Below are positions 31,377 through 38,012 of a stretch of 44,340 nucleotides of DNA, in pieces. How positions within the stretch are numbered: the stretch's first letter is position 1; the number at the start of each line of letters is the position of its first letter. A model generated the notes under the pieces. That model was not told the DNA's origin, made no database searches, and was given only the letters and a program-made list of their open reading frames with translations. A program made the position numbers and the translations under genes. The stretch covers positions 1 to 44,340 of the forward strand of contig CANBDZ010000005.1 in the NCBI GenBank assembly GCA_947367375.1, written 5' to 3'. This stretch comes from an uncultured Bacteroidales bacterium. GTDB lineage: Bacteria > Bacteroidota > Bacteroidia > Bacteroidales > UBA932.

Positions 31377-32669
31377 TTATGCCCCCAGACTTTCCAGAGA
31401 CGGTAATTTTGACATCACTTTTGCTGCTTCCGCAAGGATTTCCTTCTCTCCCTCCACAACGCGTGAACGCATGACGAATTTTCCGTTGCATATCACTGAA
31501 TCTATGCAGTCAGAATGTGCCGAATAGACGAAGTTTGCCTCAAACGATCCCGGTGAAAGGAAATTGTAGTTCTGTGTGTCCACTATCAAGATGTCGGCCA
31601 GAGCGCCTTCACTGATCTTGCCGATCTCGAGTCCGAGCGCCTTTCCTGCATTTTCTGTCGCCATTGCGGTCAGTTCGCCGAGAGGCATTGCGGACGGGTC
31701 ATTTCTCCAGGCTTTCTGAATCATGGCAGAAGTCTTCATTGTCTCCAGCATATCAAGGTTGTTCGAAGAAGCACAACCGTCTGTTCCGAGGCATATGTTT
31801 GCTCCTGCATCCCTGAGTTCATTGTAAAGGAATCTGTAGCCTGATGCGAGCTTGAGGTTGGAGTTCACATTATGTACGCAGTTCACTCCCCTCTCGCCAA
31901 GGATCTTGATGTCATTTTCAGAAAGCCACAGTGTGTGGGCTGCTATGACATCTGGTCCGAGAACTCCGAGGCTGTCGAGGTACTCTACTGGAGACATTCC
32001 GGAATGCTGCGCCTTGCAGTCTTCGATCTCCTTGCTTGTCTCAGAGACGTGGATGTGGATCTTAAGGCCTCTCTCACGGGCAAACTGCGTCGCCCAGAGG
32101 ATCATCTCCTCGCTTACCGAATAGATCGCGTGAATCGCTATGGCGAAGACAGAATGGTCATTCCATGTCATTGCCTCATCGTACATCTCCTGGCACTGCA
32201 CCTTCTGTCGCTCTGACTCCTTAGGGTCGTTTCTGTCGCAGATTACATATGCAAGGACAGGACGGAGGCCCATTTCCATAGCGGCCTTGTGAGCCATCGG
32301 CATATGCCAGTAATGGTCGTTGAATGTGGTCGTACCTGTCTTGATCATCTCCAGACAAGCCACCTTGGTCGCATGATAAACGTACTCGTCATCGATGGCC
32401 AGCTCAAGCTTCCATATGCGGTCAAGCCACTCGTGGAAGGCGATGTCCTCGCCTACTCCCCTCATGAGCGCCATACCGGCGTGGGTATGCATATTTACGA
32501 GTCCAGGGAATGCGGTCTTGCCGGTGCAGTCGACCACATCAGCAAATTCAGCCGCATCCGCAAGGTCTTCACTGCCTGCAGGCACGACTGCCACAATGCA
32601 TCCTTCATCAATCAGGATATCTGATTCAATCCCCTCTGTCACAATGTTTTTCAACAGAATCCTACTCAT
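31377..32669 (-). CDS. mtaD: 5-methylthioadenosine/S-adenosylhomocysteine deaminase
   Basis: A zinc amidohydrolase of 430 residues that converts methylthioadenosine or adenosylhomocysteine to the inosine form. Metal and catalytic motifs are PGLVNMHTHAGMALMRG, FAIAIHAIYSVS, KIHIHVSETSKEIEDC, VIAAHTLWLSENDIKIL and LGTDGCASSNNLDMLE, as in the TrzA/MtaD group. The N- and C-terminal strands (MSRILLKNIV, ALADILIVDTQNYN) form the composite domain. A minus-strand TAACTTTG box (complement of 32691-32698) lies 22 bp before the ATG. With the PNP downstream it makes a two-step route from MTA to hypoxanthine and 5-methylthioribose-1-phosphate. Other aminoarenes cannot be excluded as substrates. Confidence 0.88.
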   Translation of the reverse strand: MSRILLKNIVTEGIESDILIDEGCIVAVVPAGSEDLADAAEFADVVDCTGKTAFPGLVNMHTHAGMALMRGVGEDIAFHEWLDRIWKLELAIDDEYVYHATKVACLEMIKTGTTTFNDHYWHMPMAHKAAMEMGLRPVLAYVICDRNDPKESERQKVQCQEMYDEAMTWNDHSVFAIAIHAIYSVSEEMILWATQFARERGLKIHIHVSETSKEIEDCKAQHSGMSPVEYLDSLGVLGPDVIAAHTLWLSENDIKILGERGVNCVHNVNSNLKLASGYRFLYNELRDAGANICLGTDGCASSNNLDMLETMKTSAMIQKAWRNDPSAMPLGELTAMATENAGKALGLEIGKISEGALADILIVDTQNYNFLSPGSFEANFVYSAHSDCIDSVICNGKFVMRSRVVEGEKEILAEAAKVMSKLPSLESLGA

Positions 32670-32690
32670 AGTTACAATACATTAAGATTT

Positions 32691-32698
32691 CAAAGTTA
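32691..32698 (-). promoter_or_regulatory. -7 box of the deaminase-PNP unit
   Basis: TAACTTTG on the minus strand, 22 bp before the deaminase ATG. No -33 element at the usual spacing was found. Confidence 0.45.
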
Positions 32699-32757
32699 TA
32701 CAAATTTTCTTACAAAATGATGCCCACAAAAGTATTTTCATAAAATTCATTTGATTA

Positions 32758-32789
32758 TTTGACAATTCGATAAAAAAGCCGTATATTTA
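32758..32789 (+). promoter_or_regulatory. Promoter of the 2-oxoacid:ferredoxin oxidoreductase operon
   Basis: TTTG (32758-32761), 20 bp and TATATTTA (32782-32789, one mismatch to TAnnTTTG) give a leader of about 52 bases before the ferredoxin-subunit ATG at 32848. The intervening sequence is A+T rich without a clear riboswitch. Confidence 0.5.
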
Positions 32790-32847
32790 CTTGGTTTTTG
32801 TAACTATTAAGCTACTATTTGAAAACAAACACTTAAACTACATAACA

Positions 32848-33066
32848 ATGGCATTTAAAGGAGCAATAGACGTCGATTCACAGAAATGCAAAGGTTGCGG
32901 AGTATGTGTCGAAAATTGTCCGACCAAGAGCATCGAACTCTCGAAGCTGGTCAACAATAAAGGTTATCATTATGCCGAGATGGTCGGCGAGGCCTGCATA
33001 GGTTGTTCAAACTGTGCAATCGTCTGCCCTGATTCGGTAATTACTGTTTACAGAGTTAAAATTTAA
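32848..33066 (+). CDS. korD: 2-oxoacid:ferredoxin oxidoreductase, ferredoxin-like delta subunit
   Basis: A 72-residue double [4Fe-4S] ferredoxin. CKGCGVCVENCPTKSIEL and CIGCSNCAIVCPDSVI provide the eight cysteine ligands. It begins MAFKGAIDVD; an in-frame ATG 19 codons upstream is rejected because the added stretch is poor and the family is short. It is first of four subunit genes in the order delta, alpha, beta, gamma, with the alpha gene 4 bp downstream. The complex oxidatively decarboxylates a 2-oxoacid to its CoA ester and reduces ferredoxin, so this subunit relays electrons. Confidence 0.9.
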   Translation: MAFKGAIDVDSQKCKGCGVCVENCPTKSIELSKLVNNKGYHYAEMVGEACIGCSNCAIVCPDSVITVYRVKI

Positions 33067-33070
33067 GGAT

Positions 33071-34153
33071 ATGGCAGAGAAAATTCTGATGAAAGGAAAC
33101 GAGGCGATTGCCATATCGGCAATCCGCAACGGTGCGGACGGTTATTTCGGCTACCCGATCACCCCGCAGTCTGAAGTAATGGAGACCCTGATGAAGGAAA
33201 GACCTTGGCTCACAACAGGAATGGTTGTCCTTCAGGCAGAGAGTGAGACTTCTTCAATCAACATGGTTTACGGCGGCGCATGCTGCGGAAAGAAGGTCAT
33301 GACTTCTTCAAGTTCACCAGGAATCAGCCTTATGTGTGAAGGTCTCAGCTACCTCGCAGGTGCAGAGCTTCCTTGTGTAGTAGTCAACTGCCAGCGCGGA
33401 GGCCCAGGTCTTGGTACTATCCAGCCAAGCCAGAGCGACTACAACCAGTGCGTGAAGGGCGGCGGACACGGCGACTACAACGCCATCGTACTTGCACCGG
33501 CTTCAGCTCAGGACATGTATGACTTCGTTGACTGGGGATTCGACCTCGCATTCAAGTACCGTACTCCTGTCATCATCCTTGCAGACGGTATCGTAGGCCA
33601 GATGATGGAGAAGGTAGAGCTTCGTCCCGAGAAGCCACGCATGACTAAGGAAGAGCTTCTCAAGGCTGCACCTTGGGCTACTACAGGAAAGACAGCTGAC
33701 AGACCATACAATGTAATCACATCCCTCGCCCTCGAGTCTGACGTACAGGAGCGCTTCAACCGTAAGCTCGCTGCAAAGTACGAAGTGATCAAGGAGCAGG
33801 AAGTGAAGTACGAGGAGTACCAGACAGAAGACGCTGAGTACCTTTTCGTTGCATTCGGCTGCTCGGCACGTATCTGTGAAGCTGTTGTAGATCAGCTCCG
33901 CGAGGAAGGAATCAAGGCAGGTCTCCTGAGACCGGTTACTCTTTTCCCATTCCCTACAAAGAGACTTCAGGAGCTTTCAGGCCAGGTAAAGAGCATGATG
34001 AGCATCGAGCTCAACCTCGGACAGATGGTAGACGACGTGAAGCTTGCTGTAAACGGCAAGTGCCCTGTAGGCTTCTACGGAAGACAGGGAGGTATCATCT
34101 ACACACCTGATGAAATCGCAGAGGAGTTCAAGAAGTTCAACAATCTGAAATAA
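33071..34153 (+). CDS. korA: 2-oxoacid:ferredoxin oxidoreductase alpha subunit (KorA/VorB type)
   Basis: A 360-residue subunit with the pyrimidine-binding domain at the N-terminus: LMKGNEAIAISAIRNGADGY, FGYPITPQSEVMETL, VVLQAESETSSINMVYGGAC and SSPGISLMCEGLSYLAGAEL. The domain II region begins near EYLFVAFGCSARICEAVVDQ and ends with TLFPFPTKRLQELSGQV. The family covers 2-oxoglutarate (Kor) and branched-chain 2-oxoacid (Vor) enzymes and databases often label Bacteroidota members VorB. Sequence alone does not decide the substrate. The pyruvate enzyme is excluded, since in this phylum it is one long fused chain. The beta gene follows after 9 bp. Confidence 0.9.
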   Translation: MAEKILMKGNEAIAISAIRNGADGYFGYPITPQSEVMETLMKERPWLTTGMVVLQAESETSSINMVYGGACCGKKVMTSSSSPGISLMCEGLSYLAGAELPCVVVNCQRGGPGLGTIQPSQSDYNQCVKGGGHGDYNAIVLAPASAQDMYDFVDWGFDLAFKYRTPVIILADGIVGQMMEKVELRPEKPRMTKEELLKAAPWATTGKTADRPYNVITSLALESDVQERFNRKLAAKYEVIKEQEVKYEEYQTEDAEYLFVAFGCSARICEAVVDQLREEGIKAGLLRPVTLFPFPTKRLQELSGQVKSMMSIELNLGQMVDDVKLAVNGKCPVGFYGRQGGIIYTPDEIAEEFKKFNNLK

Positions 34154-34162
34154 GCCAAGACT

Positions 34163-34936
34163 ATGAATATCGAAGATATCAAGAAACCCGAGAACATCGT
34201 CTACAAGAAGACTCCTATTCTGACAGACAACGTGATGCACTACTGCCCAGGATGTTCGCACGGTACAGTACATAAGCTCGTCGCTGAAGTCATTGAAGAG
34301 ATGGGCATCCAGGAGGAGACAATCGCGATCAGCCCTGTAGGTTGCTCTGTATTCGCATATAACTACCTGAACGTAGACTGGCAGCAGGCCGCTCACGGAC
34401 GTGCACCTGCTCTCGCAACTGCAACAAAGAGACTCAACCCTGAGAAGTACGTATTCACATACCAGGGAGACGGCGACCTCGCATCAATCGGTACAGCTGA
34501 GATCATCCACGCATGCAGCCGCGGAGAGAACATCGTAGTGATCTTCATCAACAACGGTATCTACGGAATGACCGGAGGACAGATGGCTCCTACCACCCTC
34601 CTAGGAATGAAGACTGCAACTACTCCTTATGGACGCGACGCTAAGCTCAACGGATTCCCACTCGTTCTTGCGCCTATGATCGCACAGCTCGACGGAACCG
34701 CATTCATCACAAGACAGTCTGTCCACACTGCAGTAGCTGCACGCAAGACAAAGGCAGCGATCCGCAAGGCATTCGAGTACAGCCAGAAGGGCATCGGCCT
34801 CTCATTCGTAGAGATCGTAGCTACTTGTAACTCAGGCTGGAAGCTCAGCCCAACAGCAGCCAACAAGTGGATGGTAGAGAACATGTTCCCTAAGTATCCT
34901 CTCGGAGACATCAAGGACGTCCTCAAACAGGAGTAA
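34163..34936 (+). CDS. korB: 2-oxoacid:ferredoxin oxidoreductase beta subunit (thiamine diphosphate)
   Basis: A 257-residue subunit that binds thiamine diphosphate and, in this family, usually a [4Fe-4S] cluster. MHYCPGCSHGTVHKLVAEVI gives the CPGC motif. The TPP motif is YQGDGDLASIGTAEIIHACS followed by IVVIFINNGIYGMTGGQMAP. GLSFVEIVATCNSGW contains a further conserved cysteine. It forms the active site with the alpha subunit and lies between it and the gamma subunit gene. Confidence 0.92.
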   Translation: MNIEDIKKPENIVYKKTPILTDNVMHYCPGCSHGTVHKLVAEVIEEMGIQEETIAISPVGCSVFAYNYLNVDWQQAAHGRAPALATATKRLNPEKYVFTYQGDGDLASIGTAEIIHACSRGENIVVIFINNGIYGMTGGQMAPTTLLGMKTATTPYGRDAKLNGFPLVLAPMIAQLDGTAFITRQSVHTAVAARKTKAAIRKAFEYSQKGIGLSFVEIVATCNSGWKLSPTAANKWMVENMFPKYPLGDIKDVLKQE

Positions 34937-34962
34937 TCAACTGATTAAAAGAGAATTAACAT

Positions 34963-35505
34963 ATGAAAGAAGAGATAATCATTGCAGGATTCGGAGGACA
35001 GGGTGTCCTTTCGATGGGAAAGATTCTCGCATATTGTGCAATCATGCAGGATATGGAGGTGACCTGGATGCCTTCTTATGGCCCTGAGATGCGTGGCGGT
35101 ACAGCTAACGTCTGCGTTATCGTAAGCGACAAGAAGATCAGCTCGCCTATCGTTACAAAGTATGACACAGCCATCATCCTCAACCAGCAGTCACTCGACA
35201 AGTTTGAGAGTGCAGTGAAGCCGGGAGGACTCCTCATCTATGACCCTAACGGAATCATCAACCCACCTACAAGAACCGACATTCAGATCTGCAGAATTGA
35301 CGCAATCAACGTTGCAGCTCAGGTCGGAAACTCGAAAGTGTACAACATGGCCGTTATGGGAGCATACCTCAAGATGAAGCCTATCGTGTCATTCGAAAAC
35401 ATCGACAAGGGACTTGCAAAATGCATCCCTGCACGCTACGCAGACCTCATTGCGCTTAACAAAGCTGCGATCGAAGAGGGTATGAAATCGGTAGAAGTGC
35501 TCTAA
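34963..35505 (+). CDS. korC: 2-oxoacid:ferredoxin oxidoreductase gamma subunit
   Basis: A 180-residue catalytic-domain subunit. The opening EIIIAGFGGQGVLSMGKILA is the family signature, followed by VTWMPSYGPEMRGGTANVCV and VIVSDKKISSPIVTKYDTAI. Last of the four-gene korDABC operon, 26 bp after the beta gene and followed by a strong terminator that overlaps the promoter of the next unit. In a mainly anaerobic bacterium the complex would supply reduced ferredoxin or run in reverse to make 2-oxoacids. Confidence 0.92.
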   Translation: MKEEIIIAGFGGQGVLSMGKILAYCAIMQDMEVTWMPSYGPEMRGGTANVCVIVSDKKISSPIVTKYDTAIILNQQSLDKFESAVKPGGLLIYDPNGIINPPTRTDIQICRIDAINVAAQVGNSKVYNMAVMGAYLKMKPIVSFENIDKGLAKCIPARYADLIALNKAAIEEGMKSVEVL

Positions 35506-35521
35506 AGAGCATCTGGCATAC

Positions 35522-35574
35522 AATAAACTGCTTTGATTTTCTCTTTTTATTTTGAGAAGTCAAAGCAGTTTATT
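35522..35574 (+). terminator. Terminator of the kor operon
   Basis: A perfect 15-bp outer stem AATAAACTGCTTTGA / TCAAAGCAGTTTATT (35522-35536 and 35560-35574) followed by ATTTTT. An inner TTCTC/GAGAA pairing narrows the loop. Confidence 0.88.
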
Positions 35575-35581
35575 ATTTTTG
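35551..35581 (+). promoter_or_regulatory. Promoter of the coiled-coil/zapA unit, nested in the kor terminator
   Basis: TTTG (35551-35554), 19 bp and TATTTTTG (35574-35581) match the Bacteroidetes promoter exactly. The -33 element lies in the loop of the kor terminator and the -7 box uses its T-tract. The predicted start is about 20 bp before the ATG at 35607. Confidence 0.7.
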
Positions 35582-35606
35582 CATTGTATGTTGATTTGTG
35601 TAAACC

Positions 35607-35879
35607 ATGCTGGAGAACGTCAAGAAACACATAACGCAGCTGATCGCTGCATACGAATCGGAGAAGGAGACAAGAACAAGACTCCAGTCCGAACTTGACC
35701 AGGCCAGAGAGCAGAATGAAGCATACAAGAAGCAGATTATTGAGTTAGAAAGACAGATCGATAACCAGAAGCTTACCGAAGCCTTTATGGCAGGAAGTGC
35801 AGACACGACTGCAGCGAAGAAGAAGATTGACAGTCTGGTCAAGGAAATTGACAGATGTATAAAACTGATGGAGGGATAG
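35607..35879 (+). CDS. Small coiled-coil protein preceding zapA
   Basis: A 90-residue protein, nearly all helix. Residues 1-55 form a heptad-rich coiled coil (YESEKETRTRLQSELDQARE, EAYKKQIIELERQIDNQKLT), then a flexible AFMAGSADTTAAKK and a final helix SLVKEIDRCIKLMEG. No membrane segment. The size and coiled-coil nature recall the FtsZ-ring factor ZapB, but there is no sequence motif to prove it. It is one base away from the zapA start codon (stop TAG, A, ATG), so the two are surely co-translated, and a role with ZapA in cell division is a reasonable inference. Confidence 0.75.
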   Translation: MLENVKKHITQLIAAYESEKETRTRLQSELDQAREQNEAYKKQIIELERQIDNQKLTEAFMAGSADTTAAKKKIDSLVKEIDRCIKLMEG

Positions 35880-35880
35880 T

Positions 35881-36180
35881 ATGGAACAGCAGAAGATCAC
35901 TGTAAAGATTGCAGGTCGTCCATATGTCCTGAACGCTTCATCAGAAGAGCACGAGAGGAAGATAAGAATTTCCGCTGAGGAGATCAACAAGAAGGTAAAT
36001 GCCTACCTGGACAAGTTCCCGGGCAAGAGCATCGTTGACATCCTGTCGTTTGTGGCACTGAATGTGTGTATGAACAACCTGACACTTCAGGAACAGATAA
36101 AGAATCTTTCCGATGAGGAAAAGACTCTTGCAGAAGAGCTTGGTGGTTATCTTGATAATATTGAAAAAAACAGCCGTTAG
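35881..36180 (+). CDS. zapA: Cell division protein ZapA
   Basis: A 99-residue protein that binds and bundles FtsZ filaments at the division ring. The N-terminal domain ITVKIAGRPYVLNASSEEHE and RKIRISAEEINKKVNAYLDK is typical. The C-terminal half is the coiled coil (SIVDILSFVALNVCMNNLTL, QEQIKNLSDEEKTLAEELGG). It follows the small coiled-coil gene with one base between them. Directly downstream is a 6S-like RNA, a neighbour that zapA also has in gamma-proteobacteria. Confidence 0.9.
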   Translation: MEQQKITVKIAGRPYVLNASSEEHERKIRISAEEINKKVNAYLDKFPGKSIVDILSFVALNVCMNNLTLQEQIKNLSDEEKTLAEELGGYLDNIEKNSR

Positions 36181-36193
36181 TTACTTATTTTTG
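36161..36193 (+). promoter_or_regulatory. Promoter of the 6S-like RNA
   Basis: TATTTTTG (36186-36193) fits TAnnTTTG. A TTG at 36161-36163 is 22 bp upstream, slightly long. The box is just after the zapA stop, and a 7-bp inverted repeat GTTACTT/AAGTAAC (36180-36186 and 36212-36218) brackets it. Confidence 0.55.
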
Positions 36194-36198
36194 CTGAA

Positions 36199-36405
36199 AT
36201 CAACATTTATAAAGTAACCGGGACTACTCGGATGGCAATGATGGACCTAGGTGACCCTTACGGGGATTCCGCTTGCGGGACGGAGGATTTCAGAACCAAC
36301 AATCCGGAGCCCAAATCTTATTCATTAAGATTTTCTGACAAACTTGCTAACGGCTTTTCTTTATAACTTGACCAGTCCGCTTCACAAAGCAGACTGGTCA
36401 TTTTT
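36199..36405 (+). ncRNA. ssrS: 6S-like RNA (RNA polymerase regulator), candidate
   Basis: A structured non-coding stretch of about 205 bases with promoter and terminator. Its two ends pair: TTATAAAG (36207-36214) with CTTTATAA (36359-36366), then CCG (36218-36220) with CGG (36351-36353). Further in, GGG and CTCGGAT (from 36220 to 36232) pair with ATCCGGAG and CCC (36302-36312), and small hairpins CCCTTACGGG and CCGCTTGCGG cap the centre. A perfect hairpin AAATCTTA-TTCA-T-TAAGATTT (36313-36333) lies on the 3' side. A long closed rod with internal loops, the length and a position right after zapA match 6S RNA, which sequesters sigma-70-type holoenzyme in stationary phase. It may correspond to the RNA described as Bacteroidales-1. 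A tmRNA or riboswitch fits less well. Confidence 0.6.
36369..36405 (+). terminator. Terminator of the 6S-like RNA
   Basis: TGACCAGTC-C-GC (36369-36380) pairs with GC-A-GACTGGTCA (36389-36400), with one A/C mismatch, followed by TTTTT. Confidence 0.88.
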
Positions 36406-36449
36406 ATACCGGTCAGCAGGTAAATAAGAAAAACTAAACCATAATATAT

Positions 36450-37994
36450 ATGAACACAGCACTAACAATTATTTTGTCTGCAGCCGTAGGTGCAGTACTG
36501 GCGCTTACCATTTACATAATTGTCCGCAGAATACTCCTGAAAGGACAGAAGGAAGACATTATCAAGAAGGCAGAGCTTGAGGCAGAGAGCATCAAAAAGG
36601 AGAAGATCTTCCAGGCAAAGGAAAAGTTCCTCCAGCTCAAGAGCGAGCATGAGCAGTACATCAATGAAAAGAACAAGGTCATCAGCGAGACTGAGAGCCG
36701 CCTGAAGCAGAAGGAGAACAACCTCAACCAACAGAGCTCTGAGCTCGGACGCAAGCAGAAGGAGACTGACGCAATCAGACAGAATCTCAAGAACCAGATT
36801 GAGATCGCCAACAAGAAGACTGAGGAATACGAGCAGCTTAAGCAGGAAGCCATCAAGCAGATTGAGGAGATTGCAGGACTTACTGCAACCGAGGCCAAGA
36901 ACCAGCTCATCGAGAGTATGAAGGCAGAAGCCAAGACTCAGGCTCAGTCATACATCAATGACGTAATGGACGAGGCTCGTCTGACTGCATCTAAAGAGGC
37001 TAAGAGAATTGTAATCAACACAATACAGCGTACAGCATCCGAGACAGCCATCGAGAATGCAGTGACAGTGTTCCACATCGAAAGCGACGAGATCAAAGGT
37101 AGAATCATCGGCCGCGAAGGTAGAAACATCCGTGCACTCGAGGCAGCAACCGGAGTGGAAATCGTTGTGGATGACACACCAGAAGCTATCCTCCTTTCAG
37201 CATTCGACCCTGTAAGAAGAGAGGTTGCACGTCTTGCCCTTCACCAGCTTGTAATCGACGGACGTATCCACCCGGCACGTATCGAGGAAGTTGTAGCAAA
37301 GGTGCAGAAGCAGCTTGAGGACGAGATCATGGAGACAGGTAAGAGAACTTGCATCGACCTCGGAATCCACGGAATGCACATCGAACTCGTGAAGCTCATC
37401 GGTAGAATGAAGTACCGTTCTTCATATGGTCAGAACCTTCTCCAGCACGCACGCGAGGTTGCCAACATCTGTGCTACAATGGCTTCAGAGCTCGGTCTCA
37501 ACCCTAAGGTAGCCAAGAGAGCCGGACTCCTCCACGATATCGGAAAGGTTTCAGATGAGGATCCAGAGCTTCCACACGCAATCCTCGGTATGAAGCTCGC
37601 CGAGAAGTACAAGGAGAAGCCAGATGTATGCAACGCTATCGGAGCTCACCACGAGGAGATTGAAATGACATCAATCATCTCTCCTCTCGTTATGGTCGGT
37701 GACGCCATTTCAGGTGCAAGACCAGGTGCACGCCGCGAGGTGATCGAGTCATACATCAAGAGACTCAAGGAGATGGAAGGCATTGCAAAATCATACAATG
37801 GAGTGACCAAGACTTACGCTATCCAGGCAGGTCGCGAACTCCGCGTCATCGTAGGTGCAGATCAGGTCACCGACCAGGATGCAGAGACATTGTCAACAGA
37901 GATTGCAAGAAAGATCCAGGAGGAGATGGTTTACCCAGGTCAGGTAAAGATCACAGTAATCCGCGAGACCAGATCAGTGGCATTTGCAAAATAA
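36450..37994 (+). CDS. rny: Ribonuclease Y
   Basis: Membrane-anchored endoribonuclease that starts mRNA decay. The 514 residues have the standard order: N-terminal membrane helix ([20 protein letters not shown], residues 6-25), a long coiled coil to about residue 190 ([20 protein letters not shown] and onward), a KH RNA-binding domain ([20 protein letters not shown]) and an HD hydrolase domain with [13 protein letters not shown] and [13 protein letters not shown] saw no TAnnTTTG box in the short gap after the 6S-like terminator, so its promoter may be unusual or it may depend on read-through. dsbD follows 18 bp downstream. Confidence 0.96.
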   Translation: MNTALTIILSAAVGAVLALTIYIIVRRILLKGQKEDIIKKAELEAESIKKEKIFQAKEKFLQLKSEHEQYINEKNKVISETESRLKQKENNLNQQSSELGRKQKETDAIRQNLKNQIEIANKKTEEYEQLKQEAIKQIEEIAGLTATEAKNQLIESMKAEAKTQAQSYINDVMDEARLTASKEAKRIVINTIQRTASETAIENAVTVFHIESDEIKGRIIGREGRNIRALEAATGVEIVVDDTPEAILLSAFDPVRREVARLALHQLVIDGRIHPARIEEVVAKVQKQLEDEIMETGKRTCIDLGIHGMHIELVKLIGRMKYRSSYGQNLLQHAREVANICATMASELGLNPKVAKRAGLLHDIGKVSDEDPELPHAILGMKLAEKYKEKPDVCNAIGAHHEEIEMTSIISPLVMVGDAISGARPGARREVIESYIKRLKEMEGIAKSYNGVTKTYAIQAGRELRVIVGADQVTDQDAETLSTEIARKIQEEMVYPGQVKITVIRETRSVAFAK

Positions 37995-38012
37995 CATTCA
38001 AAATATATAAAG

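Noticed and set aside
36313..36333. Hairpin AAATCTTA-TTCA-T-TAAGATTT as an intrinsic terminator
   Set aside because: No proper T-run follows and downstream sequence pairs with the 5' end of the RNA, so it is better read as an internal hairpin of the 6S-like RNA.
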